Assembly: GCA_030323885.1 (NCBI GenBank)
Contig: CM059187.1
Span: 125,782,025 to 125,846,024 of the forward strand
Direction: 5' to 3'
Length of the DNA: 64,000 nt
From: Branchipolynoe longqiensis
Lineage: Eukaryota; Annelida; Polychaeta; Phyllodocida; Polynoidae
The translations under genes were made by a program, and so were the position numbers. The notes beneath the pieces were generated by a model. The model was not told where the DNA came from. It searched no databases and saw nothing but the letters and a program-made list of their open reading frames with translations. This document shows, piece after piece, positions 1 through 11,723 of this stretch; the stretch's first letter is position 1; the number at the start of each line of letters is the position of its first letter.

Positions 1-505
1 ACTCGCGACCCGACCCGCTTAAAACTGAAAACGGGCCGATTCATTTTACGAATCGCGAATCGCAATCATAAGTAAGCACTTTTAGCCCTAAAATTGAGTT
101 TTAAGTCGCGAATCGCAATCAGTAGGTGTGCTAGGGGAGTGCGCACCTCAAGACTTTTGGGCAATTTTAGATCGAATACGGTAGGTGGGTGCGGAAAAAC
201 GGTAGGTGTGTACCTAGCATTAGTAAGGAGTGAAGCTGCAACTCAGCACACCAGCTAGACAACGGAAGCAAAGATACTACTATACTATATAGTAGAATCT
301 TTGGTGGAAGGTAGGGATGCCCCCACCCCCTCCCAGCCATATCCCTTACTATAGGCCATATCACATTAAACTTTCTTTGCACATATAACCATAGTCCTTC
401 AGATAACCAAACTTAGGGTTATTGCCATACATTTATTTCCAATGTAACTTACAATGGAATTTCCCTACTTCTTTTATGCATATTCACCACCTCCCCTACC
501 TTCCT
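1..505. other. no gene seen; short duplicated motif
   Basis: I see no coding signal. The 15-mer cgcgaatcgcaatca occurs twice within the first 125 bases, so this is probably the end of a diverged repeat that extends off the window. Confidence 0.4.
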
Positions 506-832
506 ACCGGGCGCAGTAGCCAAATCGGTAGAGCGCAAGCCTCCCATGCGGGAAACCGGTAGTTCAATTCCCGGTCGAGTCAAACCAATGACTCACAAAA
601 TTGATATTTGTCGCTTCATAGCTTTCGCTCAGCATTAATAGGATAGGACAAGGACTGGTTAGCTCTGTGTCAGGATAATGTGACTGAGTGCATGGAATAT
701 CGGGTGACGGCCTGATTTCCCAGTGGGGTAGCACTATAAAGTTGCCATAACTGCACACTGTCACAAATCAGTACCTGTCCTGATATGACCTTAGATGTTA
801 CCAGGACGTAAAACTCCAACAACCAACCAACC
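506..832 (+). repeat. SINE-2 family, full-length tRNA-derived SINE
   Basis: A tRNA-like head starts at ccgggcgcagtagcc. It has an A-box-like stretch (tagccaaatcggtagagcgc) and a B-box-like stretch (gttcaattcccgg). A unique body follows, then a conserved 3' tail reading cctgatatgaccttagatgttaccaggacgtaaaa and ending in an aaccaacc repeat. The same head-body-tail order recurs at 20570-20990 (plus) and 24218-24535 (minus), and the tail alone is found at six other places. The pattern is that of a SINE, not of a functional tRNA gene. Confidence 0.85.
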
Positions 833-960
833 CCCTACCTTCCTTCATGTAAGCTGGAGCTTCAATCCGGCAAGCTGAGTCCCAGCTTCAGTCCGCCCTG
901 AAGGGACCAGCGGAACTCGGAATACCTGTGTTCTCATGCAGCTCCTAAACTAATGAAGAG

Positions 961-1030
961 GTGGGAGGTAGGAGGTAGGAGGTAGGAGGTAGGAGGTAGG
1001 AGGTAGGAGGTAGGAGGTGGGAGGTTGGAG
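961..1030. repeat. ggtagga heptamer microsatellite
   Basis: About nine near-perfect copies of a 7-bp unit (ggtagga), with some g-to-t drift at the right edge. Simple repeat with no other function visible. Confidence 0.9.
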
Positions 1031-1072
1031 GTTGGGGGTGGAGGGGGCGTTCTTCGATAGTTCCATTTGTGG

Positions 1073-1464
1073 CGTTCTCTGTGGCGGAGTGGTTAGAGTG
1101 TCTGACTTTTTTCTAGGTCAGACTCCTAATCTGAGGGTTGGCGGTTCGATGCCCTGTGCCCCCAGCTCTGCCAATTGCCAATTTGGATTTCCACCACTGT
1201 GTATAACTTACAGCGTCATCAAAGGCTGGTTGCTCTCATACCATGTCTATGTGGTGTGGGAGGTTAAAAATCCCTTGGGTCGCTAAAAGTGTAGGCTCAG
1301 GCTTTCTATCAACCAGCAGTGGAGTGGGTTAGACCAGTCGTCTGTGACTGGGATTTCCCCTGCTTGGGACAACTAATGTACAAAAAAAAAAAAGAAAAAA
1401 AAAAGAAAAAAAAGAGACAAATAAGTGTTCACACTTCCTGTCTACCATTCGCTAAATCGCTATA
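1073..1464 (+). repeat. SINE-1 family, tRNA-derived SINE
   Basis: The tRNA-like head has a perfect A box (tggcggagtgg) and B box (ggttcgatgcc), with a long anticodon/variable region between them. A body of about 230 bp, an A-rich stretch at 1381-1415 and a short common 3' segment ending in cgctataa follow. An inverted second copy is at 18227-18595 and matches over the whole length, including the part after the A-rich stretch. That end may therefore belong to the element. Confidence 0.85.
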
Positions 1465-2139
1465 ATGGACTGTGCTTGGTGTATTTAGAAAATGCTCTCA
1501 AATTGATAATTTAAATAATTTAAAAAAAACACATTTGCATGCTTGTTTTAAGCTCATATCACGTGCTGAGACATTGCGTGCTGGAACATTGTTTATCCCC
1601 AGGCGTTATTTTCAGGTCATATACACATGGCCACGTGTATTGGCGATAACGTGTTTGCCTCCAGTGTATAATGTTAATAGTCCACAGAAATAGGAGCACG
1701 AACAGGTACTACCTTTGTCACGTGGTCACTGGTGATTGATGTAACATCACGGTGTGTATATGTAGACACCAAAGTACCACTGGTGGTGCCTTCAGGCGCG
1801 TTAGCACGCCAACAGCGGACTAATTAGTGTCAAAATGGCAGCCTTGTCACCAGGTCGGCGATCGATATGTTGTGCCTACTGCCACGGATTTATATATGTA
1901 TACAGCTTGTGTACGTTACTCTGACCCTGTTTAACTTGGAAATCTCGCTATCCGACCGAAACATTCAGCTTTGTCTGTTTAATCTTTAAATTAACTTCAC
2001 CGTCAATCTTGCGAATCCGACATTGTGTGTACAAAGTAGTTGGTAGAAAGTAGTTTGGATTAAGAGGAGTTGACTGGGTACATTTCATTGGGCCTGCTGT
2101 CCAAAAACATGATTGGCCTTGTGTGAATATTTAATACAA

Positions 2140-2375
2140 CAATTATAAATACTATAGACAATATATAATATATAAAATATATATAATATATAAAATATAT
2201 ATAATATATAAAATATATATAATATATATAATATAATTATATATATATTATATATTAAATAGATTATATAGATTAGATACATTACATAGATTAGATATAG
2301 TAAATATAGTATATATAATTTATGCTTACATAATACATATAGATAATATAGATACTGTATACATTATATATATAA
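2140..2375. repeat. AT-rich simple repeat
   Basis: Irregular tandem tatataaaatatataatata units of about 20 bp, grading into tagatta-like units. Open frames across it are trivial low-complexity translations. Confidence 0.85.
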
Positions 2376-3180
2376 ATTCATCATATGTAAGTACATGCCA
2401 AAACATATAGCCAACCTACACCACTAGGGCCTATGACATAAGGCCCATATATATGCTTGTTGGCGGATTGCTGTGTACATATACAACCAACTATAGCTTA
2501 CTGGATAATAAATACACCCATGGGCACAGTAGCACAGTTTAACACAAATCCATAAATCCCTACCTTTAATGCGCTGCACACACAGTTCAGTTTTTCTGGC
2601 ACCGCATGACCGGGCAATGCTAGGTGTGTACGCCTATAGGTCGGCTGGGTGTAACAGTCGGAAATACAGTAGTAGGCCTAGTTATCGTCCGTGGCAATGG
2701 AACAACGGCGGCATGCCCGTACTCCTCCCGGCGCTCACTGCTGTGTGATCCCGGCTTGTGGGCGTGCGCGCGCCGACACGCCCCGCTGCACACAAGCTTC
2801 ACAGCTGGCCGGACAGATGGAGGTCAGTGGAGCGGCTCGGGTGGGGCCCAGGTATGCGCACTTTCTCCCTCACGCCTCAGTTATTTCTACATGAACACAA
2901 CACTCGTGTATACGCGGGTCACAGGATTCCTCCCACGCACCGTACAGCTGTCGCCGCAGTGGCTGGCTCTTTTGGTTGTGTCAGGCGAGCCGAGGCTGGG
3001 TGCGGTCGGAACCTATATAATAGGCATACAGTGCTATGCCATACCATAGTCAGTCCTCCCCTAATATGCCGGTGGCTGCAGCGCCAATGAAAGCCCTGGT
3101 GGCGGTCCGTCGTATGACTGGATCACGTGGTCGTCAGGGACGCGGCGCTGCAGTAGGCCTATGGACGGTGAGCAGTTTGG
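2376..3180. other. no gene recognised; moderately GC-rich block
   Basis: Several overlapping open frames of 60-141 codons occur on both strands at 2620-3270, but none shows a recognisable domain, splice-site pattern or repeat partner in the window. The block is richer in G+C than its surroundings. It could be a fragment of a transposable element or an unrecognised 5' exon. I see nothing that settles this. Confidence 0.3.
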
Positions 3181-3184
3181 ATTG

Positions 3185-3480
3185 GTCATTTGGGGTTTTC
3201 ACCATAGCAACATGTAAGATCATACATACCAAAGAGGGGCACCGACTTGTGACAGTGCACACTTAGTAGTTATTCTGCGATGATAGTACTCAGGTCTTCT
3301 GGTACCATGACCTAATTATCCTGAAACTGAGTCCACCAGTATTAGCAAATATGACTGAAAGGCAAGATTGCAACAAGGATCAAATTTGCAAGTCTTTCTG
3401 TTTGTCTCAGCTGGGGATTGATCCCACGACCCGCCACACCGGAAATGGGCTCCTTACTCACCATGCCATTTCGTCAAGTT
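3185..3480 (-). repeat. SINE-2, diverged copy
   Basis: Read on the minus strand it keeps parts of the SINE-2 body (tcatggtacc, actgtcacaagtcgg) and the tail (gatcttacatgttgctatgg), with many substitutions. It appears to be an older copy than those at 506 and 24218. Confidence 0.6.
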
Positions 3481-3576
3481 ATGTTAGAAACGGTGAGTTT
3501 GGGTGGTGGATGGAGCCTCATTGGGGTCCAAGGTTCCTTTATGGACACGCCCCTCTGCGTAAGGGTGAGGAGTGTT

Positions 3577-3625
3577 TGTTTGTTGGGGTTTTACGTCCTA
3601 GCAACATCTAAGATGATATAAAGAC
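3577..3625 (-). repeat. SINE-2 tail-only copy
   Basis: Minus strand matches the last ~45 bases of SINE-2 (tagatgttgctaggacgtaa, preceded by tatcatct). It has no tRNA-like head, as expected for 5'-truncated retroposition. Confidence 0.7.
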
Positions 3626-3773
3626 GGGTGGGTGAGGAGTGAGTAAGCTCCTTTACTGTAAAACCCTGCTAGCGACAGCTACACAATGGGTATTTTCGGT
3701 ACGCACTGAAAGAGAGCAATATATGACAGCTAGGGGCATATGTACAGCTTGTGTACATATGCCCGTCGAGTTA

Positions 3774-3775
<2 letters not shown>

Positions 3776-3835
<60 letters not shown>
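3776..3835. repeat. (TA)n microsatellite
   Basis: Uninterrupted ta dinucleotides over about 55 bases. Confidence 0.98.
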
Positions 3836-3839
<4 letters not shown>

Positions 3840-3925
3840 GTATACACATATATATTGCAATTAACTATACGAATATAAATAACGCATTGATCTACCATTA
3901 TTATGTACCTCGTGCAGACTAACCA

Positions 3926-4164
3926 TATATAATTCTGCTAATAACATGCAGCAGAATAAGGATCAATATGGCAAGAAAGGCCACGGGGGGCCAGCAGATG
4001 TTGGGTGTCGCCTCGGTAGAGCGCTCATCATTTTTTGTAGTTTTCTCAATTAAAGGTCACAGTTGTCAGGGGTGGAAGTGTATATCTGGGTGGGCCGCTG
4101 GCCCCTCGTGGCCTTTCTTACCAAATAATCCTTATTCTGCTGCATGTTATTAGCAGAATGATAT
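3926..4164. repeat. fold-back element, ~70-bp inverted arms
   Basis: The left arm (3926-3995) and right arm (4096-4164) are about 90 percent identical as reverse complements. They share the core attctgctaataacatgcag and aagaaaggccac. The ~100-bp centre contains tcggtagagcgc and is not coding. A further gaggccagc-like piece follows at 4180-4197. It is a long-TIR MITE or fold-back repeat. I cannot assign a superfamily. Confidence 0.75.
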
Positions 4165-5137
4165 ATTATGGTGGTAATCAGGCCACGAGGGCCAGCCGCT
4201 ACTTTCTATTGCGAATGTGTGCCTTAATTGTGGTTATTGTCATAATGATATGTAATATTTAATCATTGACATGTAACAACTTGTTTGCTGCAAAAGGCTT
4301 TTGTTTTATTTTTAAACATGGCTCTTGAGCCTGACTATCACTTGTATCACAGTTTCCCCTAACAATTTAAAAGTGTAACTCTGAAGCCCAGTATACGATC
4401 TACTTAGCTTGGATATTAGTTCATATGAATACCGTCGGCGGCGACGGCCACCTATTGGCCCTGTGTTGACCCCGGTCTGGCCGGTCAGGGTGGGGTGTGT
4501 GTGTGGGTGGGGGCGTGCGGCCCTAGCCGCCCTAGTGCCCTCCCATTCCTTGTCAGCATACTGACGGGAGATCCAAAGGATCCCCCGGCTCCAGCCGGGG
4601 GTTGGGGCATACCACCAACCTAACGGTCTAGCCGTCTCGGGTTGTCCTCCGGTGTGCAAAGCAACACCATGCGCAAGCACTGAGTCTGACTCCAGAGCCC
4701 GTAGGCCTCACCTTAGGCGGTAGCACAGAGTGCTGTACTTACCAATAATTAACACTGTGCGTGTAATTACTCACACCCCCGGGAGATACCAGTATCGTCC
4801 CGTGCCTAGGCTGGGGTGATGTTGGGTTGGGCGTGCCTCGCCTGCAACCTTTGCGGTGTATCCTCTAAGGCCTCCCGCTGCACTCCGTCTTGTATGACGT
4901 CCTGCTCTCTCGATAGCTTAACCAAAAGTGACGAGAGCTCTACCAAGGCGACACCCAACAGCGGCTGCCCCTTGTGGCCTGATTACCATCATAATTCTTT
5001 CTGTTACCTAATCCCGCACTGGTGCCACCACTGGCTGGTTTCAAGGCATCATACTATTATGTGTGTATAATAAAGAAAAGACAAAAGAAAGGGGGGAGGG
5101 CATAACCTACTGTAGCTTATCGGCCTAATGCTAGACC
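4165..5137 (-). other. possible transposon-derived coding remnant
   Basis: Two open minus-strand stretches are present. The first, at roughly 4980-4807, is rich in L, E, Q and R (for example VELSSLLVKLSREQDVIQDG) and looks helical. The second, at 4680-4312, begins at an ATG. It contains GGQPETARPLGWWYAPTPGW and a run of five arginines. I do not recognise either. The sequence next to the first stretch (taatcaggccac) is also found beside the fold-back element at 4170, so this may be part of a larger repeat. No host splice pattern is visible. Confidence 0.3.
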
Positions 5138-5491
5138 TTAAAGTTGCAGAGTCCGATGGTTTTGAGTTTCTGCTGGTTTTTAGATACATACTTTAGGCTG
5201 ATCGTTATAATCCACTTTAGTTTTGTGTGAAGCAACATTGATTTAAACTGTCTCACTTATGAGATATTTGAAGTGCAACCGTAAATTAATATTGGCGTGC
5301 TTGACAAAACTCTGATACATAGGCTTAAACACTAACATGTTCTATTAAATTGTCTTAGTATTCCCTTCTATGCAACAACACATGCTTAATAATAGGTAAA
5401 TAAGTACCTGAGATGGATATGTATCAATCAAGTCTACTTAAATGCTTTGGTTTAGAAAATGTGATGCTTTCATCGGACTATGCAGCTTTAA
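5138..5491. repeat. TTAAAG-ended MITE, copy 1
   Basis: Termini are inverted: ttaaagttgcagagtccgat at the left and, as reverse complement, ttaaagctgcatagtccgat at the right. It contains no coding sequence. Related elements with the same ends lie at 28948-29131 and 31389-31694. The TTAA at each end could be a target duplication or part of the TIR. Confidence 0.8.
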
Positions 5492-5579
5492 CCAAACCGA
5501 CGATCTGACAAAATGGCATTCAAGACACGATGGCTAATATTATTCGATATTATAAACCACTAATCGGCATTACTCATAT

Positions 5580-5740
5580 CTCTCTCTTTATATATAGATA
5601 TATATCATATATCCATATAATATAATATATCGTATATATATATATTAATCAGTGTCATTTTAAGAATAAAATACCATATATATATATATAAATCAGAGTC
5701 ATTTTAAGAATAAAATACCATATATATATACATACATATA
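5580..5740. repeat. (TA)n tract with a duplicated ~47-bp unit
   Basis: AT microsatellite in which a unit containing tcattttaagaataaaatac occurs twice in tandem. It directly abuts the 90-bp inverted arm of DIRS-like element A, so it is the left insertion flank of that element. Confidence 0.8.
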
Positions 5741-6056
5741 TAGTATAGTTATACGAGTCTTACCTGGGTATAGATGATGGATAACTGTTGTTTTCCCGAG
5801 GTATAAGCCTCGGATAGACGTGGGCTAGGGAGAAGGAAGCACATCCGCCTCCAGCAATCTTTACCTACTTATTCAGGATAAAAATGGTCTTTAATACAAT
5901 GGATACTCTGATTTTCCCCGTATTGGTAAAATAACGGAATAGACGTGGTAGGATGTGGTGGGCGGACCCTAGCCCACGTCTATCCGAGGCTTATACCTCG
6001 GGAAAACAACAGTTATCCATCATCTATACCCAGGTAAGACTCGTATAACTATACTA
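5741..6056. repeat. 90-bp perfect inverted repeat enclosing an ICR-like spacer (element A)
   Basis: Arms 5741-5830 and 5967-6056 are exact reverse complements over 90 bases by direct comparison. The 136-bp spacer first repeats, inverted, the sequence just inside the 5' ITR (gggagaaggaagcacatccg versus 11131-11150). It then repeats, inverted, the sequence just inside the 3' ITR (the ggataaaaatg motif versus 6116-6126). Joining sequences from both ends is how the internal complementary region of DIRS elements is built. Here the match is to the inner flanks of the ITRs, and the module lies outside the inner ITR. Confidence 0.85.
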
Positions 6057-6100
6057 TTTTACCTCGGGATACAGCCTCAGGCTAGCCTCAGGCTAGGGAG
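6057..6100. repeat. 3'-side inverted terminal repeat, element A
   Basis: ttttacctcggg, followed by a palindromic cctcaggctagcctcaggct core and ctagggag. It is matched in inverted orientation at 11146-11189 with one clear difference in 44 bases. It abuts the 90-bp arm with no gap. Confidence 0.85.
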
Positions 6101-6217
6101 ACCTTTACATAATTCATTTTTATCCTTAATATCATTTTATTCTTATTATTAACATGTTTATGTGTCATTGTATTAGTAATTGTAACATTTAAAGGTTGTT
6201 GTTCTCACCTATTCTTG

Positions 6218-7322
6218 TTAGTTGGTGAGCAGCCGCTTTGCAATGCCGGTAGGCTTTTCCAGTCGCTTGTTGTAATGTTTTGCAAACGACTTAGCCGTCT
6301 TCCAGCCTGCATGCGCTAGGATTCTTTTGACAGAAATGCCTAGCAAGCGTGCCTTGGAAACCATCGCACCTCTGGTTGAGTGGGAAGAGTATTTACCCGT
6401 ATCCACTCCAGCCAATTTCAACACAGTGATTGTCCATCTGGCCAGGGTGTCTCTTGAAATTGCATTATGTGGCTTTATGAAGCTCACTAACAGTTGTTGT
6501 GATGCACGTAAGTTCTTAGTCTTGGATATATAAGCCCGTATGGCTGACACAACACATAATTTACGATCCTCTGGGAAATAGTCCAAGTGAACCGTAGATA
6601 AAGGTTCACCTGTTCGATTTTAGCAGTTGTGCTAAATCAAACGTAGCTTGTTTCTTGTCTATTTCTAATCCATCTAATGTTAATGCCACAATTGTTTGTC
6701 CTCTGTGTCCCGTTACTAGGAGTAACAAGACAGCGACCTTAAACCCTAATTGTTTGATATCTAACAAGGAGTTGTGAGGCCAAGCCTTAAACAACTTAAA
6801 CACTATAGAACCATCCCAAAAGCGATTATACTTGGGCTTTGGAGGATTCCTTTGATAAATTGACCAAAGTAAATAATGAAGGACATAATGTTTACCAACT
6901 GTATCTCCGTCAATTCTAGGTAAGACAATTGATAACGCGCATCTGGCTGCATTGACTGCCCCAAACCCTAGTCCTTCATCCTCTAGAGAACGAAGAAAAC
7001 GGGCTACTTGTGCAATTGTTGGATTTGTTGGTTTGACTTTCATTAGCAAACAATGTACACCCCATTTTCTTAAATATGTCATGTACATTTTGACAGTTCC
7101 TGGCCTCCATGCATCGGCTACTATTCTGTCTTCAGTAATTTTATCCAATCCAAATTGCTGTAGTTGTTTCCTTAGAAAAGGAATGCCAATAGGGGTTTCG
7201 CTGACACGTCGCCATGAACCGATAGCGGTCCGTGGTGCGTTAGGTTCCCGGCCTTTCTTGGGAATCGTATACGTTCTTTCGCCAGTTGTGAAACTGCTGG
7301 TAGCCAAGGTTGCATGTCCCAA
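6218..7322 (-). pseudogene. tyrosine recombinase of element A, frameshifted
   Basis: This would be the recombinase that integrates the circular cDNA of a DIRS element. The N-terminal part (to 6606) contains GHRGQT with the first catalytic arginine. The C-terminal part (6586-6218) contains HSTRGA (the H-x-x-R box), AHAGW (the H/W position) and FAKHYNKRL, whose Y is the likely nucleophile. The two parts are in different frames: near 6590-6606 the frame meets TGA just after LKSNR, where element B stays open. All catalytic residues are present but separated by this frameshift. The 5' end overlaps the RT-RNase H gene by about 150 bases in another frame, as in known DIRS elements. No ATG marks the start; the open frame begins near 7322. 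Confidence 0.85.
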
Positions 7323-9090
7323 TCGGGCACAATCAGTATGGCGTGTGTTGCCTCCATGCTGATTTTTCTTACCACTCGGCTGATAATGCTAAACGGTGGG
7401 AAAATATAGAAATAATTATCTACCCAGGTAAAAGCAAATGCATCCACTTTCCAAGCATCCGGTTCGGGATGCCAGGAAACATAGCAGGGCAACTTGTTAT
7501 TGTTTCGTAATGCAAACAAGTCAACTTTAGGTGTACCGCATTTTGCACAAATTAATTTAAACAGGGGTGTAGACAGGGACCATTCTAAATGGTCATGGAA
7601 TTTTCGACTTTTATGGTCTGCAAGTGTATTTTGTGACCCTGGGATATGCGCTACAGTCAGCCAGACTTGTTGAGCCTGTGCCCAGTTCCAAATCAGTTTA
7701 GATAACTGATTGCAAGGCTTTGATTTTGTTCCACCCATGTTACGGATATATGCCATAGCAATAGTGTTATCAGTTAGTATTCTAACTTGTGATTTAGGTA
7801 TTTTTACTAAGCTACGTAAGCCTAGATAAATGGCACGCAATTCTAGCGCATTAATGTGGTCTGACCTTTCGTCATCTAGCCACCTACCTCCTGTTGCTAC
7901 CCCATCTTGATGGGCTCCCCAACCCTCTAGAGAAGCATCAGTGGTAATTACAGTATTTGGTTCCGCCATGCGGATTGGATTGGGTGAATTTGCTATATGT
8001 TGCATCCACCATCCAATATCCTGTAAACCCTCTTCGGAAATAAACATCTTTCGTTCAAAATTGCCTTTAGTTCGTGCTAACGCTAAATTTTTATCTATTT
8101 CTAGAGATTTAATATGGGCTTTCCTGTATAGAATAGCGGGTGCATAAGATATCATTATTCCGATAAGGACTGCGACCTGTCTAATCTTAGGTTTCGGTAA
8201 CTTGAGAAGCTGGGTCGCTGTTGTCAAAAACTTATTTAGTTTCTGTTCTGTTATCGACACTGTTAAGGATTGTGTATCCAAAATAAAGCCTAAACATTTT
8301 AGTTTTTTTGTTGGTTTTAGTACTGACTTATGTGGATGTACATAAAACCCCAATTTAGTGAGTAATGCACATAAATCCATAACTGCGTTAACACAATCAA
8401 TTTGTATTGAGGCCATTATAAAAGAATCATCTATGTAAGGAAACATTATGTGACCATTCCGAGCCATAAGCGAAAAAACCAGCTTGAGCAGTTTAGTGAA
8501 CAAACGAGGGGCACAAGCTAAACCATTTGGCATGCAGGTAAACTCATAGAGTTGGCCATTCCAAAGAAAACGGAGAAATTTCCGGTGTTGTTTGTCTATG
8601 GAAACTGTGTAATATGCATCTTGTAAGTCAACACTAGCCATCCACGCATCTGGTGTAATCAGATCTCGTGCCGTATCTAGAGAGAACATTTTAAAATGTC
8701 GATATTCGATCATTTTGTTAAGGGTTGTTAAATCCAGGATCATTCGAACGTCACCATTAGGTTTTGGTCTTGAGAAGATATTTGAGATAAACTCTCCTGG
8801 GCAGTGTGTAACTTTGTGTATAATTCCTTTATCAAAAATCTTTTGTACCTGCTCAGTTAGTGCCTCTCGTTCAAGTGGTTCAATTTTATAGGGAAAAGGA
8901 ACTCTCCCTTGTACCGGAATTTGTGTAAAGGGAATTCGAACACCATTAACTATATTTAAAATCTCTTGATCACTAGTAATCTTGTTCCATTCAAGCGCAT
9001 TATTATTAATATTGCCAGCCACAAAGTTGCTTACAATTTGTGTGGTTTTAGAGGCCGCCGGGACTTGAAATGTCTGTGTTTGGGCCTCTA
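7172..9090 (-). CDS. reverse transcriptase-RNase H of element A
   Basis: Continuous open frame. From a GTG at 9022, RT motif A is VDLQDAYY (about residues 131-138) and the catalytic motif C is YIDDS (196-200). RNase H follows with TDASLEGWGA (361-370), LELRA, TDNT (417-420) and ADHKSR, so the acidic set appears complete. The frame has no ATG at its head. It stays open upstream across the gag stop (TAG, 9088-9090), in the -1 frame relative to gag, and element B shows the same arrangement. Expression as a gag-RT product by -1 frameshifting is therefore plausible, though unproven. The last ~50 codons overlap the YR gene. Confidence 0.9.
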
Positions 9091-10447
9091 GTTGGACCTG
9101 GCCCTGGGGAAGGGTCGTGGGGAGTTGAAGCCTCGGCCAAACGGCCGTGTGGTGTTGTCGGTCCAGCCTGGGCGGGCGGCCCGGCCCCGGAAAGACTGGC
9201 TAAAGTTTGAGCCCGGTCTGGTGCCTCTGCCCAGACGTCGTGGGCGAAAATCCCCGCGTGATCTTTTGAAGCGTGGGGTTTCTGGCTTCTTTCTCCCGTC
9301 CATGTTTTTGCCACTCTTGGCCGCGGTTTCCACCTCTTTAAAGAGGTACTGTAGTTGACCCCCGAACATTTTTGTTTTATCTAAAGGTTTCCCTTTGATC
9401 GGTTCTGGGGCCAGAAAGAGCGTATACTCTTTCCCATCATTGTCTGTGACCTTCTTCGAGTGGGCCACCTCTTTGCCGGCATCTGTGCACACCGACTTGA
9501 AGACATTCTCGTATCTTCTGTGCGACAGGTAATTTACCTGCCGCCGTGAGCATCGCGATGCCTTTGTCCATGGTTTTGGCCAAGGACGAGAATTTATTCT
9601 CTCTTTGCATCCTATTTGCCACCGGAGTGATGGCCGTCAGGGTACCAAGCACCGCTTTATGCACAATGTGCAACACGCCTTCAAATCTTTTGCGGTCCTC
9701 CGTCATGTTTACATCCCTATCCATCTCTTTGATGATGGAGTTGGGGACACCTTTAATGCCCATCAGTTCATCTCCTAGCTTGGAGATGACTTCCGCCGGT
9801 TTGGACGTGCGGAAATGACCATTAATGGTCTCGCGCATAAGCATGGTGGTTTTCACCCGCTTAGCTTTAGGTTTCTCGACCTTTTTTGACACTTTGCCTC
9901 CAATGGCAGCATAGACACCTTCGTATTGTGTGTCTGAATCTGATTCCGTTGATGTGGAATCTGGGGAAGAATCTAATGAAGAATCTTTCTTCTTCTTCTT
10001 CTTTGACTTGGGCTTGCGCTTTTTGCGTAGTCCTGACTTGTTCCTCTCTTTGGTGAACTCGTCACCCGAAGAACTGACTTGTTTCTTTTTCTTCCTCCGT
10101 TTAGGAGGAGGAGGAGCAGCCTTAGGCTCAATCGCTGAGTCTGTTTCTGAGAAATCTTCCCAGTCCGACTCATCTTGGAAACCCGGCATAGGCATATGCC
10201 GTTTCCGAGGCGGCGGTGGTTGGAGAGACAGAATGTGACTCTCCATAGCCGCCCACCGAGTCTCTCAATCTGGAGTTGTCGGGCCCGCAGGCCTTGTCTC
10301 CTCTTCCGCGTCGGAGAGGATATGCGCCCCGGGCTGTGGTGAGGGCATGGCCGACAACACCGGTGAGGAGTCATACTCCTCGTCCGAGCCTCTCGGAGCG
10401 CGTCCTTCAGCCGCTGCTGCAACGCGCTTACTCCGCTTCGTGGCCAT
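9088..10447 (-). pseudogene. gag-like gene of element A, in three frames
   Basis: The ATG at 10447 begins MATKRSKRV, parallel to MAAKRGSKG in element B. The first frame closes near 10265. A second frame (about 10250-9440) carries an acidic/serine stretch (SDWEDFSETDS), a lysine-rich run and the central gag-like domain. A third frame (about 9490-9088) holds SKKVTDNDGKEYTLFLAP and MFGGQLQYLFKEVETAAK, then an R/G-rich tail. At least two frameshifts are therefore present. Lysine- and arginine-rich segments fit nucleic-acid binding by a capsid-like protein. No zinc knuckle is visible. Confidence 0.75.
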
Positions 10448-11145
10448 CGAGATCTGAAACAAAATTATTGGTCAGTCCCTGTATTTCTAAATGTCACAAT
10501 TTGTTGTTTATAACGTAATCGGACATCTAGTGGTGTTAGAGAACGTGTTTATACCGTTCTAACACAGGCGTAATAAGCTAAATTTTTTGCGTAGATTGTG
10601 GGTCAAGCCCAAATCTCACGCGGGGTCGGGACCAGTGTATCGGCTCGCCCATCCCTCTGTTCCGCACACTTCTCCCTCCTGCGACTATTGCGCCAGCAGG
10701 TTGGAGAAAATGCTACGAAACTCGGAGAAACGCCTGAAAAAGTTTGTGGGGAGTCTATAAAAGAAACCCAGGAGCATCTCCAACATCACCCTCTATTAGA
10801 GTCCGAGAGAATTTCCACAGGAGATGAGGCAGAGCCCACATCTCTACCCATGTCACACGGGTGTTGATAGAATCGCTAAGTATCGGTTTCGTTCCTTAGA
10901 CAAGGAATCTAGAGCGTTCTATCCCTGGTTTTTTATAACCGAATAAACTAGTCCAAATTGGACCAAAGAAAGTTCTGAACTTTCCATTTTGATGCTATAA
11001 TGCATCATAAGTAAGCTAACCACAGTTATTAATATACTTACTGCGTATTAGCTTGTTTGTAGACTAAATTGTGGGAGCAACTCAACGAAACGTAATCCAA
11101 TCGTGAGTTGTTTATGCTAATTGCTGGACCCGGATGTGCTTCCTT
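10448..11145. other. 5' leader of element A
   Basis: Non-coding stretch between the gag start and the 5' ITR. A short segment at 10615-10770 (cgcggggtcgggaccagtgt; cttctccctcctg) is shared with the leader of element B at 16500-16620. That suggests a conserved regulatory or packaging region. Confidence 0.55.
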
Positions 11146-11189
11146 CTCCCTAGCCTGAGGCTAGCCTGAGGCTGTATACCGAGGTAAAA
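11146..11189. repeat. 5'-side inverted terminal repeat, element A
   Basis: Reverse complement of 6057-6100: ctccctagcctgaggctagc ... ccgaggtaaaa. It is followed at once by a (TA)-rich tract. Its palindromic core could fold back on itself. Confidence 0.85.
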
Positions 11190-11723
11190 CATATATATAT
11201 ATATCTATATATATATATAATGACACTGTTTCACCAGCATTTTCGTAGATCTAATCTTAAATATAAAACAAACCTACAACAATATCAGCGAGAAAGATAC
11301 CCGTGTCTACAAAATCTATAAATGTTTTAATCTTATAGATTCTACATGCTGTATTAGAGTATTTTTGCAAGAATTGTGATGCTACAAAATATACCATCAC
11401 CATATTCATAATATTTATGTATATTGCATGGTTAATCGACATGTGCCAATCTATATACAGACCTGCTGTGTAAATCGCGTGTAATGAAATTGCATCATAA
11501 AATGCACGCTTAGTGCTTACCTATCGACCGACCGGCTACGGGTTATAAACACTTCAGCAGATATGGTAATCTTGAGTACAACAGCCATTATCATATATTG
11601 GGACGCTTCACATTTGAAAATCAATATAATAAATAAAAACAGACTTGGAAAATCTAAATCTATATGAACTGTATTGAATATATGATGTATGGTTGCAGTG
11701 CGTGCATTAACTACCGCCCAGAG

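Larger units (their letters stand above)
5741..11189 (-). mobile_element. DIRS-like tyrosine-recombinase retroelement A
   Basis: Read on the minus strand the order is: inverted terminal repeat (11189-11146), leader, gag (from 10447), RT-RNase H, tyrosine recombinase, inner inverted repeat (6100-6057), then a hairpin module (6056-5741). There is no integrase or LTR. RT plus YR and inverted repeats are the hallmarks of DIRS elements. Both outer edges abut TA-rich microsatellite. Gag and YR carry frameshifts, so this copy is not autonomous. It is a different subfamily from element B: the proteins are clearly homologous but diverged, so the pair is not a recent tandem duplication. Confidence 0.9.

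Noticed and set aside
1073..1166. tRNA gene with perfect A and B boxes
   Set aside because: The body and tail recur at 18227-18595, and the anticodon and acceptor stems do not pair well. It is a SINE head.
3653..3898. open frames of alternating Y and I
   Set aside because: Translation of the (TA)n microsatellite.
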